Positions 40,397-48,736 of a stretch of DNA of 54,929 nucleotides are shown piece after piece. The translations under genes and the position numbers were made by a program. Below the pieces are notes generated by a model. It was not told the origin of the DNA, did not search any database, and saw only the letters and a program-made list of their open reading frames with translations. Source of the stretch: Nonomuraea terrae (GTDB lineage: Bacteria > Actinomycetota > Actinomycetes > Streptosporangiales > Streptosporangiaceae); contig NZ_SMKQ01000034.1 of the NCBI RefSeq assembly GCF_004348995.1, forward strand, positions 1-54,929, read 5' to 3'. The stretch's first letter is position 1; each line of letters begins with the position of its first letter.

Positions 40397-43300
40397 TCAG
40401 CGCAGCGCGTAGGCGCGGATCACCTCCTGCGACAGGGTGTTGCCGTTGACGTCGGAGGCGTTCAGCCGCAGCGAGACGAACCCCGACGGCGACCGGCCGC
40501 CGAGCGTCGTCTCCCACGACCGCTCGCCCTTGTCACGCAGCCGGGTGGGCTTCCAGGTGGCGCCGTCGTCGTAGGACACCTCCAGCGACACGTCCTTGAT
40601 CGCGCTCTGCTCCGCGCCCTCCTGGTGGCGCAGGGACAGGCCCAGCTTGCGGGAGCCGGCCCGGTTCTTCAGGTCCACCGGCGCGTCGAAGGCCGCCAGC
40701 AGCAGCGGGATCACCGTCGTGCCCTCGGCGTGCTCCGAGCTGAACGTCCACACGCCCTTGGTGCGGGTGGACATCTTCGCCCACACGGCCTCGTTGGCGA
40801 GCTCGTACTCGATCCGGTACGTGTCCTTCTCCGGCCGCAGGTCGCCCCCGCCCGCGGGCAGGTAGTTCGTCTGCCACAGCAGGGTGTCGCCCTGGTAGAG
40901 CCGGAAGTCGGTCTTCATGCCGTTGTCGTAGTCACTGCTGAACGCGGAGCCGTAGTTGCCCTCGGCGTCCACGAAGCCCTGCATCGACAGCAGCAGCAGG
41001 TCGCCCTCGCGGCGCAGCGGGTCACGCGGGTTGACGCCCGGCAGCAGCGGCTGCTTGAACGCCGTGCGGCTGATCCGCTCCCCCTTCTCGTACGGCCGCA
41101 GCTCCGGCGACGACAGCTCCACCAGCGGCGTCGGGGTGTGCGGCCACAGGGTGTTGTAGTGCCGCTCCGGTGCTCCGGCCGACGACGTCCACCGCAGTTC
41201 CGGGTCGGGGGTGACGTAGTCGATCCGGGTACGCGGCGTCTTGGCCATGGGGTGGTTCGTCGAGATCGACAGCTCGTCCCAGGGCTCGAAGACGAAACGG
41301 GCCTCGTTGACCATCACGTCGTCGGCCAGCTGGCTGTGGAAGTCGGTCTCGATCCGGGCCTGCGGCCTGCTGCGGACGACGTACTTCAAGGAGTCGCGCA
41401 CCCGGCCCTGCTCGCGCAGGTACAGGTCGTAGACGTACGGGCTGGCCACGATGCCCTCGGCCACGATCGGCACGGGCAGTCGGCGCAGCCGCTCGACCAG
41501 CTTCAGGCCCTCCTCGTGCGTCAGCCGCACGGTCGGGACCGTGAGCTTGACCCGGTTGCCGCCGGTGGTGACGTCGGCGCCGGGCTTGTCGCTGTAGACG
41601 GCCACCATCGCCGCTCCGGCCGCCGCGGCCGCGTTCGACTGCGTGGAGACGGGCACGCCGTCGGTGCGGCGGATGACGGCCAGCCTGCCGCGCAGGTTGC
41701 GCGCCTTGATCTCCTCCGGGGTGCCCCGGCCGGCGTCCACCGCGAGGAGAGGCCGGGTGCCGTCCAGGCGCGGGAACTCGGTGGCGTAGTCGCTGAACTG
41801 GACCGGGTCCACGTACTGCGGGTCCAGGCGCAGGCCCGGCGTGGTGAGGGTGATCTCGGGGGCCGTCAGCCGCCAGCGGGTGGAGACCACGAACGTGCCC
41901 TTGGTGACCTTCTCCGTCGGCTGGACGAACAGCCGCTCCTCGATCTGCCCGCCGGGCGAGATGTGGGTGCCGCCGCGCAGCGCCATGCCCTGCTCGCCGG
42001 CGCGGTACCACTGGATGGCGGCGGCCGCCCCGGTGTTCCGCTTCGTCGGGTGGTCGGGCGTCTCCACCTCGACCTCGACGGCCTTGCGGGCGTCGAGCAC
42101 GACCTCGGTGTTGCCGGTGATCTCCATCTGGGGATCGCCGACGAGGCTCTCGTGCAGCGGCTTTCCTGAGGCTGTGCTGTCCTGCGTGGCCGGCATCGTG
42201 AAGATGTGGCCGAGCACCGCGTAGGTGCCCGGCTTGACCATCAGACAGGTGCCGGAGCCGAACCTGTCGTAGCTGCAGGGCTGGGCGGGGTCGCCGGGCA
42301 GCTGGCGGCCGACGAGGGTGCCCTCGTCCAGGTTGAGCACGGTGAAGCCGCCGCGGGCATCGCGGCCGTCGCGGGCGATGCCGCGGACGCGCAGCTCGAC
42401 GCGCTTGTCCTCGACGGCGGCGGTCAGCAGCGTGCGCACGCCCGACGCCGTCAGCTCCTGCCGCAGCGTCCCCTCCTCGCCGGCCTTGACGGTGACCTTC
42501 GCCTCGGCGGTGCCGCCGGCGGGCACGGTGAGCGTGGCCGGCTCGACGGTGAACCCGTCGCCGCTCGACAGCCGCAGCTCGGCGGGCGCCTGGCCGAGGT
42601 TGCGGTAGCCGATGGCGAGGGTCTTCTCCTCCCCGACGGTGACCCGGCCGAAGTGCAGCGAGCCCGCCGAGGCCACGACCGTGCTCGCGAGCGCGGCCGG
42701 CACGTCGATGCGGCCCGTGCCCTGCGCGTCCACGGGGATGTCCGCGCCGGGCCTGGCGGTGGCCATGAGCAGCGACTTCAGCTCGCCGCCGGTGATCCCG
42801 GGACGGGCCTGGCTCAGCAGCGCCGCCGCGCCGGCGACGTGCGGGGTGGCCATCGACGTGCCGGACATCGCCACCTGGCCGCCGCCCGTCTTGGCGGCGG
42901 TGATGGACACGCCGGGGGCGGTGACGTCGGGCTTGACGCTCTGGTCGGCGACGATCGGGCCCCTGCTGGAGAAGTCGGCGAGCTGGTCCTGCTTGTCGAC
43001 CGCGCCGACGGTGAGCGCCTCGGGGGCGTCGCCGGGGGAGCCCACGCACGCGTCGCAGCCGTCGTTGCCGGCGGCCACCACGAACAGCGTCCCGTACTGG
43101 CCGGTCAGCCGGCCGAGGGCCTCGGTGAGCGGGCCGCCCGCCTCGGAGCTGCTCAGGCTCATGTTGACGACGTCGGCGTGCTTCTCAGCGGCCGCCCACT
43201 CCATGCCGTCGATGACCCACGACAGCTGGCCCTGGCCGTCGCCGCCCAGGACGCGGCCGTTGAGCACGGTGGCGCCGGGGGCCACGCCCTTGCCGCCGTC

Positions 43301-44143
43301 CGCGCCGGTGCCCGCGATCGTGCTCGCCACGTGGGTGCCGTGACCGTGGGGGTCGCCGGTGGCGTTCTCGCCGGTGAAGTCACGCTGGTCGGCGATCTTG
43401 CCCGCGAGGTCCGGGTGCGCGGCGTCCACGCCGGTGTCGAGCACTGCCACGGTGGTGCCGGCGCCGTCGTACCCGGCGGCCCATGCCTCGGGCGCGCCGA
43501 TCTGCGGGACGCTCTCGGTCAGATCCGGCTTCACCTCGCGGTCGAGCCAGATCTTCGACACGCCCGCCAGCGGCCCGGACGCCCGCGTCTGCGGCGACGG
43601 GGAGGCCAGCTTGGTCAGCTCGGCGCCGAACCCTGCCGCGTCGGAGGCGGCCAGCGTCACGCCGGCGCCGCCGATGCTCTCCAGGGTGCGGACCTGCTCG
43701 ACTCCGGGGACGGCGGCCTTGGTGGCATTGCCCGCGTAGGTGAAGATGAGCGGGATGGCGGCGCCGACGCCCTGCTCGGCCAGCGCCGAGACGTTGAACA
43801 GCTCCGTGTCCAGCCGCTCGGGCACCAGGGCGGCGACGTCGTCGGGGATGACGGTCGTGCCCCGTTCGGTCTCCAGCACCTGGAACGACGGCACGCTGCC
43901 GTCCGCCCTGGGCGCGGGGGTGACCGAGACCGTGCTGTGCTCGCCGTCCAAGGCTCGCACCCGTACCCGGTCACCGGTGATCAACGTGATCTCGTCGCTG
44001 ACCGCTTCGCCCGTGAACGTCACGGGGGGTGCGGTGCTCGCGTACGCGCCGGGCACCGTGAGCAGCGAGGCCGCCATGGCCCCCGAGACGGCCATCACCG
44101 TCCTCCGCCGCCATCGGCCCAGCCGGCCAGAGCCACGCAGCAT
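40397..44143 (-). CDS. large secreted subtilisin-family (S8) protease
   Basis: A 1248-residue exported protease. A signal peptide (about 1-36, ending in AYA) and a propeptide-like region to about 200 precede the S8 domain with D236 (AVLDTGVD), H268 (HGHGTHVAST), N360 (VAAGNDG) and S430 (SGTSMATPHVAGAA). CDAC near 363-366 may form a disulfide. About 750 further residues follow: Ig-like beta domains and a protease-associated-like insert (NLRGRLAVIRRTDG ... GAAMVAVYSD, about 840-900). This very long C-terminal part is typical of actinobacterial S8 proteases. GGAGG lies 7 bases before ATG. It is monocistronic. Confidence 0.94.
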   Translation of the reverse strand: MLRGSGRLGRWRRRTVMAVSGAMAASLLTVPGAYASTAPPVTFTGEAVSDEITLITGDRVRVRALDGEHSTVSVTPAPRADGSVPSFQVLETERGTTVIPDDVAALVPERLDTELFNVSALAEQGVGAAIPLIFTYAGNATKAAVPGVEQVRTLESIGGAGVTLAASDAAGFGAELTKLASPSPQTRASGPLAGVSKIWLDREVKPDLTESVPQIGAPEAWAAGYDGAGTTVAVLDTGVDAAHPDLAGKIADQRDFTGENATGDPHGHGTHVASTIAGTGADGGKGVAPGATVLNGRVLGGDGQGQLSWVIDGMEWAAAEKHADVVNMSLSSSEAGGPLTEALGRLTGQYGTLFVVAAGNDGCDACVGSPGDAPEALTVGAVDKQDQLADFSSRGPIVADQSVKPDVTAPGVSITAAKTGGGQVAMSGTSMATPHVAGAAALLSQARPGITGGELKSLLMATARPGADIPVDAQGTGRIDVPAALASTVVASAGSLHFGRVTVGEEKTLAIGYRNLGQAPAELRLSSGDGFTVEPATLTVPAGGTAEAKVTVKAGEEGTLRQELTASGVRTLLTAAVEDKRVELRVRGIARDGRDARGGFTVLNLDEGTLVGRQLPGDPAQPCSYDRFGSGTCLMVKPGTYAVLGHIFTMPATQDSTASGKPLHESLVGDPQMEITGNTEVVLDARKAVEVEVETPDHPTKRNTGAAAAIQWYRAGEQGMALRGGTHISPGGQIEERLFVQPTEKVTKGTFVVSTRWRLTAPEITLTTPGLRLDPQYVDPVQFSDYATEFPRLDGTRPLLAVDAGRGTPEEIKARNLRGRLAVIRRTDGVPVSTQSNAAAAAGAAMVAVYSDKPGADVTTGGNRVKLTVPTVRLTHEEGLKLVERLRRLPVPIVAEGIVASPYVYDLYLREQGRVRDSLKYVVRSRPQARIETDFHSQLADDVMVNEARFVFEPWDELSISTNHPMAKTPRTRIDYVTPDPELRWTSSAGAPERHYNTLWPHTPTPLVELSSPELRPYEKGERISRTAFKQPLLPGVNPRDPLRREGDLLLLSMQGFVDAEGNYGSAFSSDYDNGMKTDFRLYQGDTLLWQTNYLPAGGGDLRPEKDTYRIEYELANEAVWAKMSTRTKGVWTFSSEHAEGTTVIPLLLAAFDAPVDLKNRAGSRKLGLSLRHQEGAEQSAIKDVSLEVSYDDGATWKPTRLRDKGERSWETTLGGRSPSGFVSLRLNASDVNGNTLSQEVIRAYALR

Positions 44144-44411
44144 GGACGACCTCCAGAAAATCGGTAAGCAGAACTACCGAATTCCTAGTCATCCTCATCT
44201 GGGGTGTCTATGAGATTCGTGTGGCCAAATCCCGACTTGTCGTAAGTCCGCCACGCCAGCGTCTCCGGCGAACGGCACGAATCCTCGTACTGACCGGACC
44301 CTGCGGGCCACCTCACGCAGCGGCATGGGCCGGCGGCCGAAAAGTCGGAAACGCCCTTTCGTGGAAATACCCGGCACGGGCAATTTCCCGAAATCACGGA
44401 AATGGCATGGG
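44144..44411. other. structured non-coding interval between divergent genes
   Basis: This gap contains no convincing gene. Short minus-strand frames of about 60-70 codons exist but lack ribosome sites and coding bias. The main feature is an imperfect stem-loop at 44363-44388 (GGAAAT, CCCG, GCA loop, CGGG, ATTTCC). GGAAA also occurs at 44347, 44363 and 44398. The subtilase promoter must lie at the left end; TAGACA, 17 bases, TAGGAA on the minus strand is a weak candidate. Confidence 0.5.
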
Positions 44412-44449
44412 TTGGCGGCCGGTCGTGCGGCGTCTAGAGTGAGCGCTCA
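44412..44449 (+). promoter_or_regulatory. leaderless promoter with embedded 10-bp palindrome
   Basis: TTGGCG (44412-44417), 17 bases, TAGAGT (44435-44440), then 9 bases to ATG 44450. The palindrome TGAGCGCTCA (44440-44449) fills the space between the -10 and the start codon, ideal for repression. No ribosome site is present. Confidence 0.65.
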
Positions 44450-45259
44450 ATGGACTCTGGAGTGCTCGACGTCCCCGGCGCGCGGCTCTACTTCGAGGTA
44501 CGCGGCTCGGGCCCGGCGCTGCTCACGGTCATCGGCGGCGGCTCCGACGCGGCGATGGCGGCGCCGCTGGCCGAGGCACTGTCCGCCCGCTACACCGTGA
44601 TCACCTACGACCGCCGCGGCGCCACCCGCAGCCCTCTGACGGGCCCGCCCGCGCAGCAGCGGATCGACGAGCACGCCGGCGACGCGCTCCGGCTGCTGGA
44701 CGCGACGGGCCCCGACCCGGCGTACGTGTTCGCCACCCACTCGGGCGCGATGATCGCCCTCGACCTGCTGGCCCGCCACCCCGGACGGGTGCGGCGGCTG
44801 GTGGCGCACGAGCCGCCCGTCTTCGGCCTGCTGCCCGACGGCGCCCGCTGGCGGCGCCTGGCGGAGGAGCTTCTCGACCTCCACGCGCGCGAGGGCATCG
44901 GCCCGGCGCTGCGCAAGCTCGGCGAGGAGACCGGCGTGCCACCGCCGCCGGAGCCGGACCCGGGGCTGCCGTCGTGGGTGCGCGCCATGCTCACCCGCAT
45001 GGCCGCCAACCTGGAGACGAGCGTGCTGTACGAGCTGCGCCCGTTCAGCGCGTTCGTCCCCGACGCGGCGGCGCTGCGGGCCGCGCCGGTCGTCCTCGCG
45101 TACGGCGCCCACACCCGAGGCCGCCCCCTGCACCGCACCACCCTCGCCGTCGCCGAGCTCCTCGGCACGACCGCGGTCGAGCTGCCCGGCGACCACGTCG
45201 GCTACCTGCGCAGCCCAGCGGAGTTCGCCCAGGCCCTGCACGACCTCCTGACGCCATGA
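44450..45259 (+). CDS. alpha/beta hydrolase
   Basis: A 269-residue alpha/beta-hydrolase-fold enzyme. The nucleophile elbow is FATHSGAMIALDLLARHP (Ser in HSG), the oxyanion region is VIGGGSDAAM, and the catalytic His is in LPGDHVGYLRSPAEFA. The order fits family members that cleave esters or C-C bonds, but substrate is unknown. ATG 44450 sits 9 bases from a -10 box, so translation probably starts at the 5' end of the message. It converges on a sugar permease gene 19 bases away. Confidence 0.88.
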   Translation: MDSGVLDVPGARLYFEVRGSGPALLTVIGGGSDAAMAAPLAEALSARYTVITYDRRGATRSPLTGPPAQQRIDEHAGDALRLLDATGPDPAYVFATHSGAMIALDLLARHPGRVRRLVAHEPPVFGLLPDGARWRRLAEELLDLHAREGIGPALRKLGEETGVPPPPEPDPGLPSWVRAMLTRMAANLETSVLYELRPFSAFVPDAAALRAAPVVLAYGAHTRGRPLHRTTLAVAELLGTTAVELPGDHVGYLRSPAEFAQALHDLLTP

Positions 45260-45278
45260 CGGCCACGGGCCCCGGCCG

Positions 45279-46103
45279 CTACTCGCGCACGCTCCCGTCC
45301 GTGAGGCCCGCGCGCCAGAACCGCTGGAGCGCGCCCGAGAGCACGATCAGCGGGATCACCGCCACCGTCGAGCCCACCACGGTGAGCGTCTGCAGGATGG
45401 GCTGCCGGTCGGCGAAGCCCTGCCGGCTCGTCAGCCCGAGCGTGATCGGATACAGGCTGTTGTCGGCGAGCATCACCAGGGGCAGGAAGTAGTTGTTCCA
45501 GATGGCCACGAACTGGAACAGGAAGATCGTCACCAGCGCCGGCGACATGATCCGCAGGAAGATCCGCCACTCCCCCGCCCCGTCGGAGCGGGCCGCGTCC
45601 AGCACGTCGTCCGGCACGGTGGAGGCGTACACCCGCGAGAGATACACCCCGAACGGGCTCACCAGGCTGGGCAGCAGAACAGCCCAGTAGGTGTTGGCCA
45701 GCCCCAGCTCCGACATCAGCAGGAACAACGGCAGGCCGAGCGCCGTCATCGGCAGCAGCACCCCGGCCAGGACGACGTTGAACAGCGCCTCCCGCCCCCG
45801 GAACGCGCACTTCGTCAGCGCGTACCCGGCGCAGGCCGAGATGAACGTGGCCCCGATCGCGCCGACCCCGGCGTAGACGACGGAGTTGAGTATCCACCGC
45901 CAGAAGATCCCGCCGCCGAACGACATGAGGTCGCCGAGGTTGGTGGCGAGCTGGGGGTCGGCGAACCACAGCGGTGCCGAGTTGATCAGACCGCCGGTGC
46001 TCTTGGTGGAGGCCACGATCAGCCAGTAGAGCGGCATCAGGAAGTACGCGGCCAGCACGGCCATCAGGACCGTGACCAGCCAGCGCCTCGGCACGGTTCT
46101 CAT
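45279..46103 (-). CDS. orphan sugar ABC transporter permease, MalG class
   Basis: A 274-residue permease with six predicted helices and the MalG-type coupling loop VYASTVPDDVLDAARSDGAGEWRIFLRIMSPAL. Its ATG overlaps the stop of a MalF-type fragment (ATGA), the normal MalF-MalG arrangement. But only the last 34 or so codons of that malF remain, and no binding protein or ATPase adjoins it, so it probably has no transport function now. The coding frame itself is intact, which suggests the damage is recent. Confidence 0.85.
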   Translation of the reverse strand: MRTVPRRWLVTVLMAVLAAYFLMPLYWLIVASTKSTGGLINSAPLWFADPQLATNLGDLMSFGGGIFWRWILNSVVYAGVGAIGATFISACAGYALTKCAFRGREALFNVVLAGVLLPMTALGLPLFLLMSELGLANTYWAVLLPSLVSPFGVYLSRVYASTVPDDVLDAARSDGAGEWRIFLRIMSPALVTIFLFQFVAIWNNYFLPLVMLADNSLYPITLGLTSRQGFADRQPILQTLTVVGSTVAVIPLIVLSGALQRFWRAGLTDGSVRE

Positions 46104-46204
46104 CGGCGTCCCTTCTGCACGAGCCGCAGGAACCCGAACGACAGCACGGAGATCACCAGCGCCAGGATGATCGACTCCGCGGCGGCCAGGCTCAGGCGCG
46201 GCAC
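46100..46204 (-). pseudogene. C-terminal fragment of a MalF-type sugar permease
   Basis: Upstream of the orphan malG, the minus strand encodes LSLAAAESIILALVISVLSF then GFLRLVQKGRR and a TGA stop overlapping the malG start. This is the last helix and basic tail expected of a MalF-type permease. The match stops near 46204, beyond which the minus strand no longer resembles a permease. The other 250 or so residues are missing, so the gene was truncated at its 5' side. Confidence 0.75.
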
Positions 46205-46375
46205 GTTCGTGCGGCCGCGGGCGACCGGCTGGTGCACTCGACGGGCGAGCGCCCGGGATTCGCCGCGACCCACCGCGCCGTGCTGGACGCCGTACGTGAG
46301 GGCGATCCGGACGCGGCGGAGGCGGCGATGCGCGACCTGCTGGCCCAGGCGGAACGCGACCAGGCGAGCCTCTGA
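46205..46375 (+). pseudogene. C-terminal fragment of a GntR-family (FCD domain) regulator
   Basis: The plus strand encodes HSTGERPGFAATHRAVLDAV then REGDPDAAEAAMRDLLAQAE and RDQASL before TGA 46373-46375. This is the last helix pair of an FCD ligand-binding domain, where the conserved His and the DPDAAEAAMRDLL pattern occur. The DNA-binding domain and most of the FCD domain are absent. Its broken end abuts the broken end of the malF fragment. A regulator divergent from a sugar ABC operon is a common arrangement. Confidence 0.75.
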
Positions 46376-46411
46376 CGTTCAACGGGTGCGGTTCCAGGCA
46401 GGCCGCGCCCG

Positions 46412-46440
46412 TTGACCCGGTTGATCGACAGATTTACGGT
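46412..46440 (+). promoter_or_regulatory. promoter of the sugar ABC operon
   Basis: TTGACC (46412-46417), 17 bases, TACGGT (46435-46440), a very good match. CGCGTTAACC follows at 46441, and AAGGGGAGG (46456-46464) is the ribosome site. GTTAAC may be an operator half or centre; no adjacent intact regulator gene exists. Confidence 0.7.
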
Positions 46441-46469
46441 CGCGTTAACCCACAGAAGGGGAGGCCGTG

Positions 46470-47825
46470 ATGATGCGCAGGCTGGCCGGTTCCCTCCTGC
46501 TGTTGGCGGCGGTGGCCGGCTGCGGCTCCGGCGCCTCACAGGAGAACCCCGGCGGCAAGGAGCTCGAAGTCCTCTACAGGGTGGATGTGACGTGGCCGCA
46601 TCTGGAGAAGATGCTCGCCGACGCGAAGAAGCAGTACGAGGCCGCCCACCCCGGCGTGACGATCAAGCTGACCCCGGTGCAGGGCACCCCGGAGGCGTAC
46701 TACACCAAGCTGGCGCTGCTCAACCGCTCCCCCGGCTCGGCGCCCGACCTCTACTACCACGACACGTTCCAGGTGAACGCGGACGTCGCGGCGGGCAAGC
46801 TGGCCCCGCTCGACGAGCACCTCGCCGCCTGGCCCGACTGGCAGACGCAGTTCCCCGACTCCGTCAAGCAGGCCGCCAGGGGCGGCGACGGCAAGATCTA
46901 CGGCGTCCCGATCAGCACGGACACCCGCGGCCTGTGGTACCACAAGGAGGTCTTCACCAAGGCGGGCCTGCCGGTCCCGTGGGAGCCGAAGACCTGGAAC
47001 GACGTCCTGACGGCCGCCCGAACGATCAAGCAGCGGGTGCCGGGCGTCATCCCGTTCAGCATGTACTCCACGAAGATCCACGGCGAGGCCACCACCATGC
47101 AGGGCTTCGAGATGCTCCTGTACGGCACCCCCGGCGGCACGCTCTACGACGACGCGCAGGACAAGTGGGTGGCGGGCGGGAAGAACTTCACCGACGCGCT
47201 GTCCTTCGTCAACACGATCTACCGCGAGGAGCTCGCCCCCCGGCAGGCCGACGCGCACAACGCCAAGCTCGCCGACAAGATGAACTTCGAGTGGTTCCCG
47301 GCAGGCGAGCTCGGCATCTCGCTCGACGGCGCGTGGACGGCCGCCGCCTGGAAGCCGACCAGCACGAAGCCGTGGCCGCAGTGGAAGGACACGATCGGCT
47401 GGGCGGCCATGCCCACGCAGAACGGCCAGGAGCCCGGCGCGGTCAGCATGTCGGGCGGCTGGGTCATGGCGATGAGCACCTACACCCCGCACAAGAAGGA
47501 GGCGTTCGACTTCATCGCCGTGGCCACGAACAAGGAGAACTCCCTGACGTACTCGGTGGGCACGGGCGACCTGGCCCCCCGCAAGGACGTCGCCGCCGAC
47601 CCGGCGTACAGCGCCGACAACCCGAGCGTCAAGTTCTTCACCGACCTGGCCGCCGTGACGCACTACCGGCCGGCGTACGAGGCGTACCCGAAGGTCTCGG
47701 CGCAGATCCAGGAGGCCATGGAGGCCGTCACGACGGGCGCGAGGACTCCCGAGGAGGCCACGGCGGCGTACGCGCGGGCACTGCCCACGGCCGTCGGGGG
47801 CGCCGACCGGGTCGTCGCCCGATGA
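46470..47825 (+). CDS. sugar ABC transporter substrate-binding lipoprotein
   Basis: A family 1 (MalE-like) solute-binding protein of 451 residues. The signal peptide LAGSLLLLAAVAGC gives a lipidated Cys. Family features include YEAAHPGVTIKLTPVQG, the DLYYHDTFQ segment and KIYGVPISTDTRGLWYHKEVFTKAGLP. The ligand cannot be named; family 1 proteins bind di- or oligosaccharides. Three start codons lie in a row (GTG, ATG, ATG at 46467, 46470, 46473); the ribosome site spacing favours one of the ATGs. ATGA overlap with the first permease. Confidence 0.92.
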   Translation: MMRRLAGSLLLLAAVAGCGSGASQENPGGKELEVLYRVDVTWPHLEKMLADAKKQYEAAHPGVTIKLTPVQGTPEAYYTKLALLNRSPGSAPDLYYHDTFQVNADVAAGKLAPLDEHLAAWPDWQTQFPDSVKQAARGGDGKIYGVPISTDTRGLWYHKEVFTKAGLPVPWEPKTWNDVLTAARTIKQRVPGVIPFSMYSTKIHGEATTMQGFEMLLYGTPGGTLYDDAQDKWVAGGKNFTDALSFVNTIYREELAPRQADAHNAKLADKMNFEWFPAGELGISLDGAWTAAAWKPTSTKPWPQWKDTIGWAAMPTQNGQEPGAVSMSGGWVMAMSTYTPHKKEAFDFIAVATNKENSLTYSVGTGDLAPRKDVAADPAYSADNPSVKFFTDLAAVTHYRPAYEAYPKVSAQIQEAMEAVTTGARTPEEATAAYARALPTAVGGADRVVAR

Positions 47826-48736
47826 CGGTCGCCACCGCGAGGCCCCCGGCCGCGACGGGAGCGCCTCCGGGCGGCCCGTCGCGGCGCGGGGTGCTGCGCT
47901 GGCTGCTGCCGCTCGCGCCTTCCCTCGTCCTGCTGGCGATCTTCCTCGCGGGTCCCATCCTGTGGAGCGTCTACATCGCCTTCACGAACGAGACGCTGAC
48001 CGGCTCGGCCTCGGTGAACTCGCAGTTCGTGGGCTTCGCGAACTTCATCCGGCTCTTCGGCGACCCGAACTTCCTCAACTCCTTCCTGCTCACCTTCGTC
48101 TTCGTGATCGGCTCGGCCGTCATCGGCCAGAACACCCTGGGCCTGGTCATCGCCCTGCTCCAGCGCGGCCGCGGCCGGGCGACGCGCAGCGTGGTCAACG
48201 GCGTGGTCATCGCCGCCTGGGTGATGCCGGAGATCGTGGCCGCGGCCTGCTGGTTCTCGTTCCTGGCCGAGGACGGGACGCTCAACACGGTGCTCGGCAT
48301 CTCCCAGGAGTGGCTGTACACCGCGCCGATGGTCGCGGTCATCCTGGCCAACATCTGGCGCGGGACGGCGTTCTCGATGCTGGTGTACTCGGCGGCGCTG
48401 TCGGAGGTGCCCGCCGACCTGGTGGAGGCCGCCGCCGTCGACGGGGCCGGTCCGGTACGCCGCCTGGTGCACATCACGCTTCCCTTGATCCGCCGCTCGA
48501 TCATGGCGAACCTGATGCTGATCACCCTGCAGACGCTGGCCTCGTTCGGCCTCATCTACGCGCTGACCGGCGGCGGGCCCGGCACGGCCAGCCAGACGAC
48601 CCCGCTGTACATGTACGAGCAGGCGTTCCGCTACTTCGAGATCGGTTACGGCTCGGCCATCGCGCTGGTGCTGCTGGTGATCGGGGCGCTGTTCTCGCTG
48701 GTCTACCTGCGCCTGATCAAGGTGGAGGACGCATGA
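47822..48736 (+). CDS. sugar ABC transporter permease, MalF class
   Basis: A 304-residue permease. A Pro/Ala-rich cytosolic N-terminus precedes six predicted helices (the first is LLPLAPSLVLLAIFLAGPILWSVYIAF). The coupling loop is LSEVPADLVEAAAVDGAGPVRRLVHITLPLIR (EAA motif). Complete, unlike the neighbouring fragment at 46100-46204. ATGA overlaps at both ends. Confidence 0.93.
   Translation: MTVATARPPAATGAPPGGPSRRGVLRWLLPLAPSLVLLAIFLAGPILWSVYIAFTNETLTGSASVNSQFVGFANFIRLFGDPNFLNSFLLTFVFVIGSAVIGQNTLGLVIALLQRGRGRATRSVVNGVVIAAWVMPEIVAAACWFSFLAEDGTLNTVLGISQEWLYTAPMVAVILANIWRGTAFSMLVYSAALSEVPADLVEAAAVDGAGPVRRLVHITLPLIRRSIMANLMLITLQTLASFGLIYALTGGGPGTASQTTPLYMYEQAFRYFEIGYGSAIALVLLVIGALFSLVYLRLIKVEDA

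Noticed and set aside
40397..44167. Long plus-strand frames (653 and 743 codons) opposite the subtilase gene
   Set aside because: Repetitive Gly/Val/Asp/Arg composition without domains; explained by the minus-strand S8 protease with its full catalytic triad.
44185..44397. Two overlapping small minus-strand frames in the subtilase upstream region
   Set aside because: No ribosome sites, no third-position bias, and they cover a stem-loop and probable promoter DNA.
46167..46415. An 82-codon plus-strand frame over the deletion scar
   Set aside because: It is an Arg-rich shifted reading of the GntR fragment; the in-frame FCD sequence ends at 46375.
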